The notes under the pieces are model-generated. The model had not been told where the DNA came from. It was given only the letters and a program-made list of their open reading frames with translations, and did not search any database. Shown here one piece after another: positions 24,525-34,324 of a stretch of DNA of 64,000 nt. The stretch is from the NCBI GenBank assembly GCA_016715405.1, contig JADKAE010000027.1, positions 3,762-67,761 of the forward strand. Direction: 5' to 3'. Origin of the DNA: Saprospiraceae bacterium. Its GTDB lineage: Bacteria > Bacteroidota > Bacteroidia > Chitinophagales > Saprospiraceae. Position 1 is the first letter of the stretch; every line of letters starts with the position of its first letter. The translations under genes and the position numbers were made by a program.

Positions 24525-24622
24525 GGTTTAGCGATTGGGTTTAGCGATTGGGTTTAGCTGTATGTTTAGAAAACTAAACCCTATCGCTAAACTGCGCATG
24601 CACTAAACCCATTCGCTAAACC
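24525..24622. repeat. Tandem/inverted repeat element, 13-base word GTTTAGCGATTGG
   Basis: GTTTAGCGATTGG occurs in two tandem copies (about 24526-24551) followed by GTTTAG. Reverse-complement copies lie at 24574-24592 and 24601-24622 (CTAAACC-x-ATCGCTAAAC). It fills the gap between the peptidase and the MetS-type subunit, with the same architecture as the heptad hairpins but a longer word. Confidence 0.75.
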
Positions 24623-24631
24623 ACCGAAGGC

Positions 24632-24784
24632 TTAGGTTACATCAAACGACTTCACCTCCGGGATGGGTTCTTCCCCTTCGTCGGGTTTGTGGGGCGTTTT
24701 GAGTACCATAATAAAAAAGTATATCGTCACGGCGGTCACCGTGATATATGAAGCCAGCATAAGAATCAATGCAGATGTTTTCAT
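24632..24784 (-). CDS. MetS-type NSS transporter small subunit
   Basis: This is a 50-residue single-pass membrane protein, MKTSALILMLASYITVTAVT then IYFFIMVLKTPHKPDEGEEP. The start at 24784 overlaps the stop of the NSS symporter gene by four bases (ATGA), so translation is probably coupled. Position, size and the KxxKPDE-like acidic tail fit the MetS family of small subunits found next to MetP-type sodium:neurotransmitter symporters, where the pair imports methionine and alanine in Corynebacterium. Substrate specificity here is not known. Confidence 0.8.
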   Translation of the reverse strand: MKTSALILMLASYITVTAVTIYFFIMVLKTPHKPDEGEEPIPEVKSFDVT

Positions 24785-26322
24785 GATGTAAACCTCCCTT
24801 CTTTTACTCTTTTGCGATAAGCAATATACACCATCACTGCGACACCGATCCAGACGCCCAGCAGCAGGAAGCGGCCGAAAATGACGGCGCCGTTGGTGTC
24901 GGCGGTCAGTTTGTCCCAAATGCCGGGCAAACTGCCGATGAATACGGCGCCAAGTAGTAGCGGTGTGATGAATTTAATGATGAATTTAAAAATGCGCGGC
25001 ACCTTGATATCGGCGCCGGAAGTGATTTCCGCCCAGCCTTTTTCCATGCCGAATACCCATGCAAATAGGATGATTTCAAACAGTGCAAAGACTACCAGCG
25101 AAACCGTACCGGCCCAATAGTCGAATTCGTCGAATACCCCCTGCTTGAAGAAGAATACAGCGGGAGCGCCAAGTATCAGGATAAACAAACCAAAGGACCA
25201 GGCAGCTTTTTCGCGACTCATGCCGAATTCGTCGCGCAGGAAGCCCATAAACGGCGTTCCCATGGCCAGCGAAGATGTAATACCCGCAAAGAAAAGCAGT
25301 CCAAACCAGAAAATCCCTGCTACCACTGCCAATATAGGGCCCCACTGCTGGAACAAATAGGGCAGCGTGCGGAAGCCCAGCCCAAGTCCGCCTACCTGGC
25401 TCACCAGATTGGTCATACCTTCAATACCAAAATAACCCACCGTAATAGAAATGACGATAGAGCCGCCGAGTACTACTTCCACAAATTCATTCATCCAACC
25501 GGCACTCATGGCATTAAGCGCAATGTCATCGCGCGAACGCAGGTACGAGGCGTAACACTGGATACTACCCATACCCACCGAAAGTGTAAAGAAAATCTGA
25601 CCGGCGGCGGCCAGCCAAACAGTGGGGTTCCATATAGATTTTAAATCAGGCGTCCATAGGAACTCGAGGCCAACGGTGCCATCATTAATGGCGCCTTCGC
25701 TGCCTGCCTTGAGGGTGACTGCTTTGATAGCCAGTATGATCCCAAACAAGATGAGCAAGGGCATGCCGATTTTGGCCACTTTCTCTACACCGCCGCTTAA
25801 TCCGCGCGACAGGATGTAGGTATTTAAAAATAAACACAACAACCAAAAGATGACGGCTTCATAAGGGATGCCGGTGGTTGAGGTGGTGATATCGGTATAA
25901 TTATCAAAAAATGAGGATACCTGCGTCTGGTCCATAGGGCTAAAAGTACCTACCACGGAATGGTAGATATAAGCCAGCGTCCAGCTTTCCAGATAGCAAT
26001 AATACGCAGCTACAGCAAGGTTGGTAAAAATCCCGAATACGCCGATATACTTCCAGAAGCGCTGTTTCGACATGGAGTCGAGTATAAACGGCGTGCTGTG
26101 GTGGCCAAAGCGACCGCCAAAGCGCCCCATCGACCATTCTACAAATAACAAAGGAAGCCCCATCAGCAGAAAACATATCAGGTAGGGAATGATAAAACTA
26201 CCGCCGCCGTTTTGAATGGCTTGTACCGGAAATCTCAGGAAGTTGCCCAAGCCCACGGCGTTGCCGGCCATTGCCAGTACTAAGCCTACCCGTGAACCCC
26301 AGGATTCGTTGTGTTTCGTCAT
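24781..26322 (-). CDS. Sodium:neurotransmitter symporter (NSS/SNF) family transporter
   Basis: This protein has 513 residues with the NSS signature at the N-terminus (GLVLAMAGNAVGLGNFLRFP, AIQNGGGSFIIPYLICFLLM) and about 12 transmembrane helices, including the substrate and sodium sites on broken helices 1 and 6 (IFFTLSVGMGSIQCYASYL). It imports an amino acid with sodium at the inner membrane. The attached MetS-type subunit suggests a MetP-like transporter. The gene is intact and of normal length. Confidence 0.9.
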   Translation of the reverse strand: MTKHNESWGSRVGLVLAMAGNAVGLGNFLRFPVQAIQNGGGSFIIPYLICFLLMGLPLLFVEWSMGRFGGRFGHHSTPFILDSMSKQRFWKYIGVFGIFTNLAVAAYYCYLESWTLAYIYHSVVGTFSPMDQTQVSSFFDNYTDITTSTTGIPYEAVIFWLLCLFLNTYILSRGLSGGVEKVAKIGMPLLILFGIILAIKAVTLKAGSEGAINDGTVGLEFLWTPDLKSIWNPTVWLAAAGQIFFTLSVGMGSIQCYASYLRSRDDIALNAMSAGWMNEFVEVVLGGSIVISITVGYFGIEGMTNLVSQVGGLGLGFRTLPYLFQQWGPILAVVAGIFWFGLLFFAGITSSLAMGTPFMGFLRDEFGMSREKAAWSFGLFILILGAPAVFFFKQGVFDEFDYWAGTVSLVVFALFEIILFAWVFGMEKGWAEITSGADIKVPRIFKFIIKFITPLLLGAVFIGSLPGIWDKLTADTNGAVIFGRFLLLGVWIGVAVMVYIAYRKRVKEGRFTS

Positions 26323-26493
26323 GGTTTAGATGTTGATTGCTCTTTTTCGTTGCAGTTATGCTTTTGCATGGCGCGTAGCAGCCAAAGCACAATGATGATA
26401 TGCAATATCCACGTAAACCTCTGCTAAATTTTTCTATCCACCAATTTTTCAATCAATTTTTTGTAACGGGCGGGGGAACAAGATGGGAAGGGT

Positions 26494-26590
26494 GAATGAC
26501 GAATGAGGAATTACGAATTACGAATGACTTAAAATCAATTGATTAATAATCAATAATTTGCATTCATTCGTAATTCGTAATTCGTAATTA
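26494..26590. repeat. Heptad-word hairpin element, word GAATTAC
   Basis: Five tandem heptads (GAATGAC, GAATGAG, GAATTAC, GAATTAC, GAATGAC; 26494-26528) are followed, after an AT-rich spacer, by CATTCATTC and three copies of GTAATTC/GTAATTA (26561-26590). The right arm contains the sprA stop codon (26588-26590), so the element is fused to the end of the gene and may act in sprA 3'-end formation. Confidence 0.85.
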
Positions 26591-29500
26591 GTTCAATTGG
26601 AAGCGCACGACCAGGCCTCCCGAGGCATCGGTTCGGGGGAAGCCGGAAGACGTTTTGGGCACAGTGCGCCGGTACTCAAAGAACAAACGCAGGCTAAGGC
26701 GCTTGTTGAGCTTATATTCTGCCGAAGGCGAGAGCGACAATGCGTAGTTGCCTCGCGTGGGCTCTGCAGGGCTATCGTCGAGCTTGTGGGCCAGCGTCAC
26801 ATCATCGCGAATAGAGAAATTGCACTGAATATCCAAATCCTTCCCCTGCAGTTGAGCGCTGCGGCCTCCTGGCTGGTTCGGGTTTTGGGCGGGCTTCTGT
26901 TCTTTCTCTTCTTGCTTCGGCTTCTTGCCCTTTTTCTTACTACCTGTAAGGAAGGGGATATCTACGTTGCGAAGCAGATAACCAAAGCCTATCGTAATCT
27001 CCTTCGTTTGCGTCTCTGCCAGCAAACGGTTGACGGTACTCAGTGCCAGGTTGCGCGACTTTTTATAGTCGGCGTTAAATGAGATACCATTTTGCAGGGT
27101 AGCTTCTACCGCGATGAGCGGCGAAAATGATTCCTGGATGACCACTTCGGGTATTTCCAGGCGGGCAAAGAAGTTGCCCGACAAGGTATCGCGGCTGCTG
27201 TTGCTGCGGTTGGCCAGGTAGTCGAGGCCTGTGCGATAGCTGTTTATCGTCATCGTAGTTTTGTAGCCGTGCGACAAGCTGAAGTTGCTGAAGATGTTTT
27301 TAAACAAGGGTATTTTGCCAAGCCCGTTGTACGTAAGTCGCCAGTTGAGCTTCGGCATGGTCTTAAACAAATTAAGATCAATGCTGCGGGCGTCCTGCTT
27401 GGTGTAAGCCGCGATAAAAGCAGGAATCATGATGTCCTGCTGGTTTTTGCCGTAGCCGTCGGTATAACCCAGCTCGGCCAGGTTGGGGTCGGAGTGGATG
27501 CCCGTGCCCAGTCGCTGGGAAAGGATCAGCTGATTGGCTTCGAAGGTGCGGAACAAGCTGATGATCTCGTCGCGGCTGTCCTGGAACAAAGTCTGCAAAG
27601 CGGAATACGACACGGTCATCGACCCCATTTGGGCAGGCACGGCGTGCGAATAGTCGGTTATGCCGTTGCTGGTGGTGTCTTTGAACGTCTCTGTATGGTT
27701 TTCGGTATACGTTTTATTGGCTTCAATTTCTATGCGAAAATCGCGGAACGGCTCCAGCGTGAGGCGGCCGTCAAAGGTCTGTGAGTAGTCTTGCACCACA
27801 TCTTGGTTAAGATACAAGCTGGTAGTGAGCCAATTGCGGTTTTTGTGGAGCCAGTCGCGATCCTCCTGATAATAGTCGGGTTCGCGCAGGGTGCGGATGG
27901 TGGGCTGCATGCCGGCCACAAAATCCCAGCCTGGCGCCCCGAAGCCCGATTCCATACCTAGTATATTGGACCGTGGCATAAAGCCGGGCACCACTGTGCG
28001 GAACTGCTCGGTATAGGTCAGCCTGGCTTTTCTCAACAGCAATAGCGGTCTGATGAGTATACGTTCGGCTACGCTGGGTTCGGAATCCTTTTTCTTGGCA
28101 TTTTTCTTGTCTTTGCTATCCTTGTCGTCGGCTACTTTACCGCTATCGTCTGTTTCCTGTTGCTTATTATCCGTTTTGCTGCCTTTGCCCTTGGGTTTTG
28201 GCGCGGCGCCGCGGTTGATTTTTTTCAGGTAGCCGAACTGGTCGTACAATTTGTCAAAACTCAGGTCGGCATTGATAGAACGTGTTTGGCGGTTTTGGAT
28301 AACGTTGCCGAGGCTGTCTACGTTGAGGGCGGCGGCATTCCATGCGTAGCCGGCCTGGTACTGCGCCCTGATCTGCAGCCAATCCATGAATGGCAACAAG
28401 CGCAGCGGCAGGTTGTAGCTTATATTGATGTCGTGTTTGTACATCTTGGGGCGGCCCAGCTCGCGGATATTATTCCAGATGCTGTCTCGACGGTACTTGC
28501 GGATATCGCCAATATTGGGATCTTCCAGCATGGCAATTTCATCGGGTTCGTCGATAACGGCGTTGTTATTAGCGTTAAAACTGAATTTGAGCGAGCGGGT
28601 CAGGTCCCATTGCAGCGTATAGTCGCGATCCCAGGTAAAGCGCTTATTAAAGAAGGTGTTATAGCGCTCGTCCACCCCGGCAAAGCGGTAACGGGTGCGG
28701 GCAAAATTCCGGTCCATCACCGTGCTAAAGGTCAGGGTATTGGGTAGCGGGTTGAAATTGATTTCCTTGACCAGCTTGAGGTATTTATCGTCTTTTATCA
28801 GTTTTTTAAATGGTTCGACGTACTTGGCAGGTCGGGAATACGTATAGTTTATTCCGCCGGTATAGCGTTTCTGGCGGTCGAATTCAATGATGGGGTCCCG
28901 GCGGTCGGTTTCCGTATAGCCGTAGCTGGCGCTGAAATTTTCGATATCCCAGGGCTTTGGCGTCTTCGGTTTTGTGGCCACGCCTGCACCGCCTGCACCA
29001 CCGGCGCCGCCTGTGCCGCGTTCTTTGCGCACATTGGTAAAATTATAGGTAGTGATGTTGGTCACATCCTGGGCTTGTACCCGAAGCGAGTCGCGATCCT
29101 GGGCGGTGTCGGCATCTTTGAGTTTGTCGCTGAGGATCACATCGAGGTCGTAGGGATCGAATTCGGGGGTGCGGGTGGCGTTAGATATCTGCGCGTAGAA
29201 GGGCACCTTGAGGTTCCATGTTTCGGGCAGGAATTTGTTGAGCTCCACATTGGCGGCCAGGTCGTAGCCGGTCACGCGTTCGCGGCTACGTTCGTGTACG
29301 CGGTCGTCGAGCGCGCCAAAGCCGATAGAATTAAAATTACCCGAAAGGGTCACATTACCTAAGTCGGCCAGCTGCATGTCTACGCGGGCAATTGCTGCCA
29401 CACCGCCGCGTTCGTCGAGGCCCGAGAGGCGCAATTCGTTGGCCCACACCTCGGCTCGGTATGAAGCGCCATCGCCGGTGTAGGGGTTTCGCACGCCGAT

Positions 29501-32164
29501 CATGGCCACCTTGACATAGCCCAGGTTGGGATTACCTTTTACTTTAATGACATGCGACAATTCGGGGTTCGTAGGGTCCAATACGCGTACAAATTCGGAA
29601 GTAGCGCTGGCCCCGGTTTGATTGCGATCTTCTTTAAGCTGGCGCAATAGTTTGAGTTGGAAATTAAATTCGTTTGCTACGCGCCATACTTCCTGCTTAT
29701 AGCGGGGATCGCTTGGTGGCAGGCCGGTGACAAGGTCGGGGTTCGACATCGTCAGCGGGATTTCGTATTCGTAATAGTTATTCTGGAAATCGCTACCCAG
29801 GCGCATAAATACGCGTAGGCCGCCGTCGGGTACATCTTGATCGGGTGCTTCGGCATGTACAAACATCTGGAGTTTGTCGTACACGCGCATGTCGGCTTCC
29901 GTAATTTTGAATACGGCGCGCGCGTCGCCGTCGCAAAGGCCGTTGAGGCGCAGCGACAAAGACTGTTCGTTCTGTAGTGCCTGGAAAACGCCCAGCGAGC
30001 GTTCGCGCTGAATGCCTTCGGGTAGGGTATAGTTAAACGGCAGGCGGCTGCTGTTTTCTTCGATATTGACGGCGTCGATTTCAAAGTTGGTTTCTACGCC
30101 ATTGCAATTATCGGGCACGCCGTTGATATCGCGGCCGGTGAGGTCTTGCGAATAGCGGCGCCATTGGTTGCGCACCAGCTCGAGGCGGGCAAAACGCAGA
30201 TAGGTATCGGTTTTGAAGCCCTGCATGTACATCCGCATAAAGAGGATAGAGCGGAAGTCAATAATACCGCCCACGCTTTTTTTGTTGGGCGTATTCAAGG
30301 GAATACGGAAGCGATACCATATGCGGCCGTTGCCGGCTTCTATGCGGTCGGTGATAAACGGCGTGCGACTGCGGTCTACTTCGCGGCGATTAAAGGGATC
30401 GACAAACAAGGGAATTTCGTACTGGAAATACGATTCTGATTCGTTGAGCGAGAAGTCCTGGTTGAGGTCTTCCATGTCGGGCGTATTGGTACCCGACTGC
30501 CGTTCCTGGTTGCCGGTATTCGACTGCGAGTTGCCCTGCGGGTTGTTAAAATCGCGGTAGCGCTGTTTGATGCCATCTCCCGAGCCGAAGCTGCTATGGC
30601 GGTAATACCGGAAGTTGTCGTTGGCGGGGTCGAGTTCTACTTTATCAGCCACCTGGGGGTTGACTGTTCGGATGCTATTGACCCAAGGTTCAAATTTTTC
30701 TTTTTCCCCCTCATCGCTGAGGCCGTCGAGTCCTACGTCCTGCACTTCGCGGGTGCCGGGCGAGTTGTCGAAGGCGCGGGTATAGGGTACGCGGCGGGGC
30801 ACCACCGACCACAGGGTATTATCCACTTCCCGGTCGGGGTTGATATCGCTGGGCAGGCCGTGTTCAAAAAACTGGCGCGAGTCTTTGAGGATATCCTCCG
30901 AAATATTGCCCAGGTTGAGGTACAACGTGCCTTGTTTGTCTTCGGCGTCGACAGCGGGGTTGAAGGCGTTGGTGGTATCGAGGAATGGGCTTAGCATCCA
31001 GAATTCCACAAATTCGATATTCGCCGACTGGAAGTCGTTGGTGGTCATGGCTCTCATGATACCGCCCCATCGCGTTTCGGGGTCGCGCAATACCAGTGAA
31101 TCGCCGTTGACGGATACGCCGCGGCTGAGGCCCGGATAGCCGTTAGGGGGGTCAAAGTTGTAGGGGCCCCTTTCACCTGGGAAATAAGCCAGGTCGAAGG
31201 GTTGGATATTGGGCGACAGCTGGTCGGGGGTGAGTTGGAGGTTGGGGAATACCTCTTGTTGCGGTACCAGACTGGTATAAGGGTTATTGTCGTCGTTGGG
31301 GCCGCGGGCGCTGGGGTCTATGCGGTACCAGTTGATGCGGGCCCGGTTGGCGCCCGAAGCCAGGCTTGCGGATTTTGCTTCGGGGAAAAGCGGGTTATTG
31401 TTTTGGTCGTCGTTTTGGGGTACGCTGGCCAGCACCCAGTTGTTGGCGGGCACGCGCAGGTCGATACTGTTGGTACTACCTTCAAAGTCGTCCAGATAAA
31501 CGATGCCTCCTTTGTCCTTTTTACTTTGATTGATCGCGCGGGAGTGCCCGGGGTCGAGATAAGCCGCCTCAGCGCTAACGCTTATATTAGAAGGCGCTTT
31601 AGTGGAATAAAAGGGCAGCTTGTCCACCAGTTTCGTAAGGAAGGGCGCTTCTTTGCTAAAATTGAGATCGCCGCCATAGATTCGGTTGCTGATCGGGTCT
31701 TCACCCATATTGACTTTGGGTGTAAAAGGCCGTTCGAACAACTGCAGGAAGGTGGCGCCTACGTTGAAATTTTTATTAATTTCATAATCGGCGCGCAAGC
31801 CCATCATTGTTTTTTGTTGGAAACCGAACAGCGTATTGTCTTCAAAAGACACGTTTATCGGCACACCCGAGGCGAGCACGGCGTCGTTGAGAATGCGGAG
31901 ACGGCCGGTGCTGTAATCCACTTCAAAATCGCGTCCTTCTTGCAATATCTGTCCGCCGGCAGTCACGCGTACCGAACCCGGAGGGATATTAAAGGCGCCC
32001 AACGAAATTTCGGAAGACACGCTCGATTTATAGCTACCCTTGATCGTATAGCGGTTTTTTTCGGGGAATTCGCGTGCCAGGAAGATCGTTTTGGAATACA
32101 ATTCCGGATAAGTAAACGAATCTCGTAGAACGGGGTCTGTGATTTGGTTACCTGGCCGACCCAA
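26588..32164 (-). CDS. sprA: SprA, T9SS outer-membrane translocon, C-terminal fragment
   Basis: This is the C-terminal 1,850 residues of SprA (SOV), the giant 36-strand barrel that conducts type IX secretion substrates through the outer membrane. It contains SprA-specific sequence: LYSKTIFLAREFPEKNRYTI, GSVRVTAGGQILQEGRDFEV, NPLFPEAKSA, the family-wide WGGIMRAM and VGRYxxR-like blocks, NPYTGDGASYRAEVWANELR, TYSRPAKYVEPFKKL and the C-terminal strand GGLVVRFQLN. Lysine-rich low-complexity inserts (KGSKTDNKQQETDDSGK; SKKKGKKPKQEEKEQK) are present. It has no real start: removing one base from the CCC run at 32160-32162 joins it to the N-terminal piece as PVLEPFGRPGNQITD. Confidence 0.95.
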   Translation of the reverse strand: MGRPGNQITDPVLRDSFTYPELYSKTIFLAREFPEKNRYTIKGSYKSSVSSEISLGAFNIPPGSVRVTAGGQILQEGRDFEVDYSTGRLRILNDAVLASGVPINVSFEDNTLFGFQQKTMMGLRADYEINKNFNVGATFLQLFERPFTPKVNMGEDPISNRIYGGDLNFSKEAPFLTKLVDKLPFYSTKAPSNISVSAEAAYLDPGHSRAINQSKKDKGGIVYLDDFEGSTNSIDLRVPANNWVLASVPQNDDQNNNPLFPEAKSASLASGANRARINWYRIDPSARGPNDDNNPYTSLVPQQEVFPNLQLTPDQLSPNIQPFDLAYFPGERGPYNFDPPNGYPGLSRGVSVNGDSLVLRDPETRWGGIMRAMTTNDFQSANIEFVEFWMLSPFLDTTNAFNPAVDAEDKQGTLYLNLGNISEDILKDSRQFFEHGLPSDINPDREVDNTLWSVVPRRVPYTRAFDNSPGTREVQDVGLDGLSDEGEKEKFEPWVNSIRTVNPQVADKVELDPANDNFRYYRHSSFGSGDGIKQRYRDFNNPQGNSQSNTGNQERQSGTNTPDMEDLNQDFSLNESESYFQYEIPLFVDPFNRREVDRSRTPFITDRIEAGNGRIWYRFRIPLNTPNKKSVGGIIDFRSILFMRMYMQGFKTDTYLRFARLELVRNQWRRYSQDLTGRDINGVPDNCNGVETNFEIDAVNIEENSSRLPFNYTLPEGIQRERSLGVFQALQNEQSLSLRLNGLCDGDARAVFKITEADMRVYDKLQMFVHAEAPDQDVPDGGLRVFMRLGSDFQNNYYEYEIPLTMSNPDLVTGLPPSDPRYKQEVWRVANEFNFQLKLLRQLKEDRNQTGASATSEFVRVLDPTNPELSHVIKVKGNPNLGYVKVAMIGVRNPYTGDGASYRAEVWANELRLSGLDERGGVAAIARVDMQLADLGNVTLSGNFNSIGFGALDDRVHERSRERVTGYDLAANVELNKFLPETWNLKVPFYAQISNATRTPEFDPYDLDVILSDKLKDADTAQDRDSLRVQAQDVTNITTYNFTNVRKERGTGGAGGAGGAGVATKPKTPKPWDIENFSASYGYTETDRRDPIIEFDRQKRYTGGINYTYSRPAKYVEPFKKLIKDDKYLKLVKEINFNPLPNTLTFSTVMDRNFARTRYRFAGVDERYNTFFNKRFTWDRDYTLQWDLTRSLKFSFNANNNAVIDEPDEIAMLEDPNIGDIRKYRRDSIWNNIRELGRPKMYKHDINISYNLPLRLLPFMDWLQIRAQYQAGYAWNAAALNVDSLGNVIQNRQTRSINADLSFDKLYDQFGYLKKINRGAAPKPKGKGSKTDNKQQETDDSGKVADDKDSKDKKNAKKKDSEPSVAERILIRPLLLLRKARLTYTEQFRTVVPGFMPRSNILGMESGFGAPGWDFVAGMQPTIRTLREPDYYQEDRDWLHKNRNWLTTSLYLNQDVVQDYSQTFDGRLTLEPFRDFRIEIEANKTYTENHTETFKDTTSNGITDYSHAVPAQMGSMTVSYSALQTLFQDSRDEIISLFRTFEANQLILSQRLGTGIHSDPNLAELGYTDGYGKNQQDIMIPAFIAAYTKQDARSIDLNLFKTMPKLNWRLTYNGLGKIPLFKNIFSNFSLSHGYKTTMTINSYRTGLDYLANRSNSSRDTLSGNFFARLEIPEVVIQESFSPLIAVEATLQNGISFNADYKKSRNLALSTVNRLLAETQTKEITIGFGYLLRNVDIPFLTGSKKKGKKPKQEEKEQKPAQNPNQPGGRSAQLQGKDLDIQCNFSIRDDVTLAHKLDDSPAEPTRGNYALSLSPSAEYKLNKRLSLRLFFEYRRTVPKTSSGFPRTDASGGLVVRFQLN

Positions 32165-34016
32165 AGGGTTCGAGCACGGGGAAATAGATACGTCCGTTTA
32201 CCGGGTTGATTGTCACGCCGGGCACAAAGTCGAATACGCCGTCGGGTTGCGGATCGCCCTGGGTATTGAGTCGGTCGAGGTTGAACACGCGGATGAGGGG
32301 CACGCCTTCGAGGTTGCCCTGGGGCAAGAAGCGCTTTTGGCCTTTACCCGGGTCTTCGTAAAAGATGTCGAAGCGGAACTCCTGCGGATTCACCTGATAA
32401 GCGCCGATAGAATATACGTTTTTCATCATGAGGTCCCAGGTGGGCACGTCAGTGCGCTGGGTCATACTTTTGAGCAGCTTGACGAAAAGCACCTGCGAAA
32501 TCTGGCGCGAGGTATCGGTGCTCACGTCGCCGGTATTCACCGACAATTCGCCTACTTTGTAAATCTTGCCGTTGTACTTGTACTGATAGCCCACTGCGAG
32601 TACCTGGTCGGGCTGCACGTTAATATTTACCGAAATAAAGCCCAATTCGGGGTGAACGGTATATTCTGTGGGTTTGAGTTTGCGGGCGCGCACCTTTTCG
32701 AAGTCGCGCGACTGCACCAGTCCGAATTGTTGGGATTGGAGTATGGCCACTGCCTGGTCGATATCGCGGATATCGGGTTGGGCCGAAATTTTGGCGTAGA
32801 GGTCGTTGGCATAGTTTTCGGGCAGGGCGCGGCCTCCACCGATCTCGGTATAGCGGGGGGGGTCGTAAGTATTTACCACGTTGGGGTTGACGATGCGCTC
32901 GGGTTCGCCCAGGTCGGCAAGCGCTACGATATCGCGCACATCCTGCACCTCGTTGCGGTCGTTGGTAATCCACACTTCGAGGTTTTCCAGTTGGAACAGC
33001 GTATTGATCTGGGGCAGGTTGCGCAGGGCGCCTTCGTAAGATTCGCGGTTGTAGTGGCTGAGGAAGAAGTGGCGGTTTTCGTCGTATTCGTCCGATTTCA
33101 CTTCAAATTTTTGCAACTGGCTACCGCCTTGAATCTGGATATTTTCGCGTTGCGATTGTTGTTGCGACACAATAGCCGTGAGGCGCAGGTGGCCGAATTG
33201 CAGTTCGGTTTTTAGGCCGAAGAGGCTCTGGGCGCCCTGGATGAGCGTACCTCTAAGGGGCAGGCTTACGTTACCTGCCTCAATTTTCTTAATAATATCG
33301 TCTTCGTTAAAGAGGTCGCTGTTGTAGTTGAGTTTGATTTGGTTATCAAAATTGAACGTAGCGTTATTATTGTAATTGGTGGTAAGCGTGAGCTTTTCGC
33401 CAATTTTACCGGTCACGTTCATTTGGATATTCATATCAAAATCGAAGACCGTTTGCCGGCGCTGGCGTTCGGTGAGGATAGGGTTGTCGAGTCGTTGGTG
33501 GTCGACGCCGAAGGTAAGGTCGATACCGCCCTGTGGTCTGATATCTACCGTGGTGCCGCCGAAGAGGCGGTCGAGCAGGCTGCTTTTTACGTCAAATTTG
33601 GCCAGTGGGTCGAGGGCGCTGCTGCCGGTACCACGGTTGATGCCCGCCAGTTGATCGAAATAAGCGTCTTCTTCCTGCTTTTTGCGCCAATCGAGGTATT
33701 CGTCAAACGTCATATAAGTGGGCGGGCGGTAGTAATCGTCGCCGATTTTTTCCGTAATGATATACTGGCCCGTTTCAGGATCAAATTCGACGTTTTGCTC
33801 TACCACTTTCGGGTCTTTCAGATCGAAAGGGTTTTGGTTGCCTTCGTTGATAAAATCGCCCTGGCGATCTTGGATGGGAGGCAAAGTATCCTGGATAGCA
33901 TGAACGAACCCGGCTGCAAAGGGGTCATCATGGAGAACGGGAAGAACGCTTTTGGCACTCGCCGCACTCCACATCACACATGCAAATAACGTAAAGGGTA
34001 ATAACAATCTCATCAT
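32148..34016 (-). CDS. sprA: SprA, T9SS outer-membrane translocon, N-terminal fragment
   Basis: This is the N-terminal 620 residues of SprA with a signal peptide (MMRLLLPFTLFACVMWSAAS AKS). Conserved features include YRPPTYMTFDEYLDWRKKQE, IDIRPQG-type VDIRPQGGIDLTFGVDHQ, TGKIGEKLTLTTNYNNNATF, LPLRGTLIQGAQSLFGLKTE, QFGHLRLTAIVSQQQSQREN and the end GRIYFPVLEPFG. The frame breaks at 32160-32162. Combined length is about 2,470 residues, normal for SprA. The gene lies upstream of no other motility gene in the window and downstream of ruvA on the same strand. Confidence 0.95.
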   Translation of the reverse strand: MMRLLLPFTLFACVMWSAASAKSVLPVLHDDPFAAGFVHAIQDTLPPIQDRQGDFINEGNQNPFDLKDPKVVEQNVEFDPETGQYIITEKIGDDYYRPPTYMTFDEYLDWRKKQEEDAYFDQLAGINRGTGSSALDPLAKFDVKSSLLDRLFGGTTVDIRPQGGIDLTFGVDHQRLDNPILTERQRRQTVFDFDMNIQMNVTGKIGEKLTLTTNYNNNATFNFDNQIKLNYNSDLFNEDDIIKKIEAGNVSLPLRGTLIQGAQSLFGLKTELQFGHLRLTAIVSQQQSQRENIQIQGGSQLQKFEVKSDEYDENRHFFLSHYNRESYEGALRNLPQINTLFQLENLEVWITNDRNEVQDVRDIVALADLGEPERIVNPNVVNTYDPPRYTEIGGGRALPENYANDLYAKISAQPDIRDIDQAVAILQSQQFGLVQSRDFEKVRARKLKPTEYTVHPELGFISVNINVQPDQVLAVGYQYKYNGKIYKVGELSVNTGDVSTDTSRQISQVLFVKLLKSMTQRTDVPTWDLMMKNVYSIGAYQVNPQEFRFDIFYEDPGKGQKRFLPQGNLEGVPLIRVFNLDRLNTQGDPQPDGVFDFVPGVTINPVNGRIYFPVLEPFGSAR

Positions 34017-34324
34017 AATTCCTACATGGGATTCTGGAACCGTACCCGGGGGTTGGGATCCATGAAAAAAAGTATTTCTGTGAACTGCTTTGTGTTAGTT
34101 ACTGTTTTAAACGATGGTTGGTCTTTCATTTTGCCGGGGAGCGTAATTTTAACGTATCCCACTAAACCGTCATTTATTCGTATGCAAAAAAAGACAAGCC
34201 CTTCGGCATAAAGCTGCAAGCGCATGCATTGTCTTTGTCTGATAAAAAACGTTGCGGATCACCCTCCAATAAGCGCATCCAGCCTTGCCGGGCGTACTTT
34301 ATTTAGGGATGATCCGCAACGTAC
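34017..34324. other. Intergenic region between ruvA and sprA
   Basis: Overlapping small frames on both strands (34022-34225) have no recognisable protein character. The region holds the 3' end signal of ruvA (the inverted repeat at 34249-34322) and should hold the sprA promoter, which I cannot pinpoint. Confidence 0.4.
34249..34322. terminator. Inverted repeat downstream of ruvA, possible terminator
   Basis: A perfect 13-bp inverted repeat, ACGTTGCGGATCA (34249-34261) / TGATCCGCAACGT (34310-34322), flanks a 48-bp loop that itself contains GC-rich sequence (TGCCGGGCG). It starts 3 bp after the ruvA stop. On the minus strand the distal arm is followed by TTTTTATC, as expected for a terminator. 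Confidence 0.55.

Noticed and set aside
31202..33215. Two long plus-strand open frames (308 and 358 codons)
   Set aside because: They are antisense to sprA and result from its base composition; the minus strand encodes conserved SprA sequence throughout.
34022..34225. 67-codon minus-strand frame between sprA and ruvA
   Set aside because: A plus-strand frame of similar size overlaps it, no motif is present, and the segment should hold the sprA promoter.
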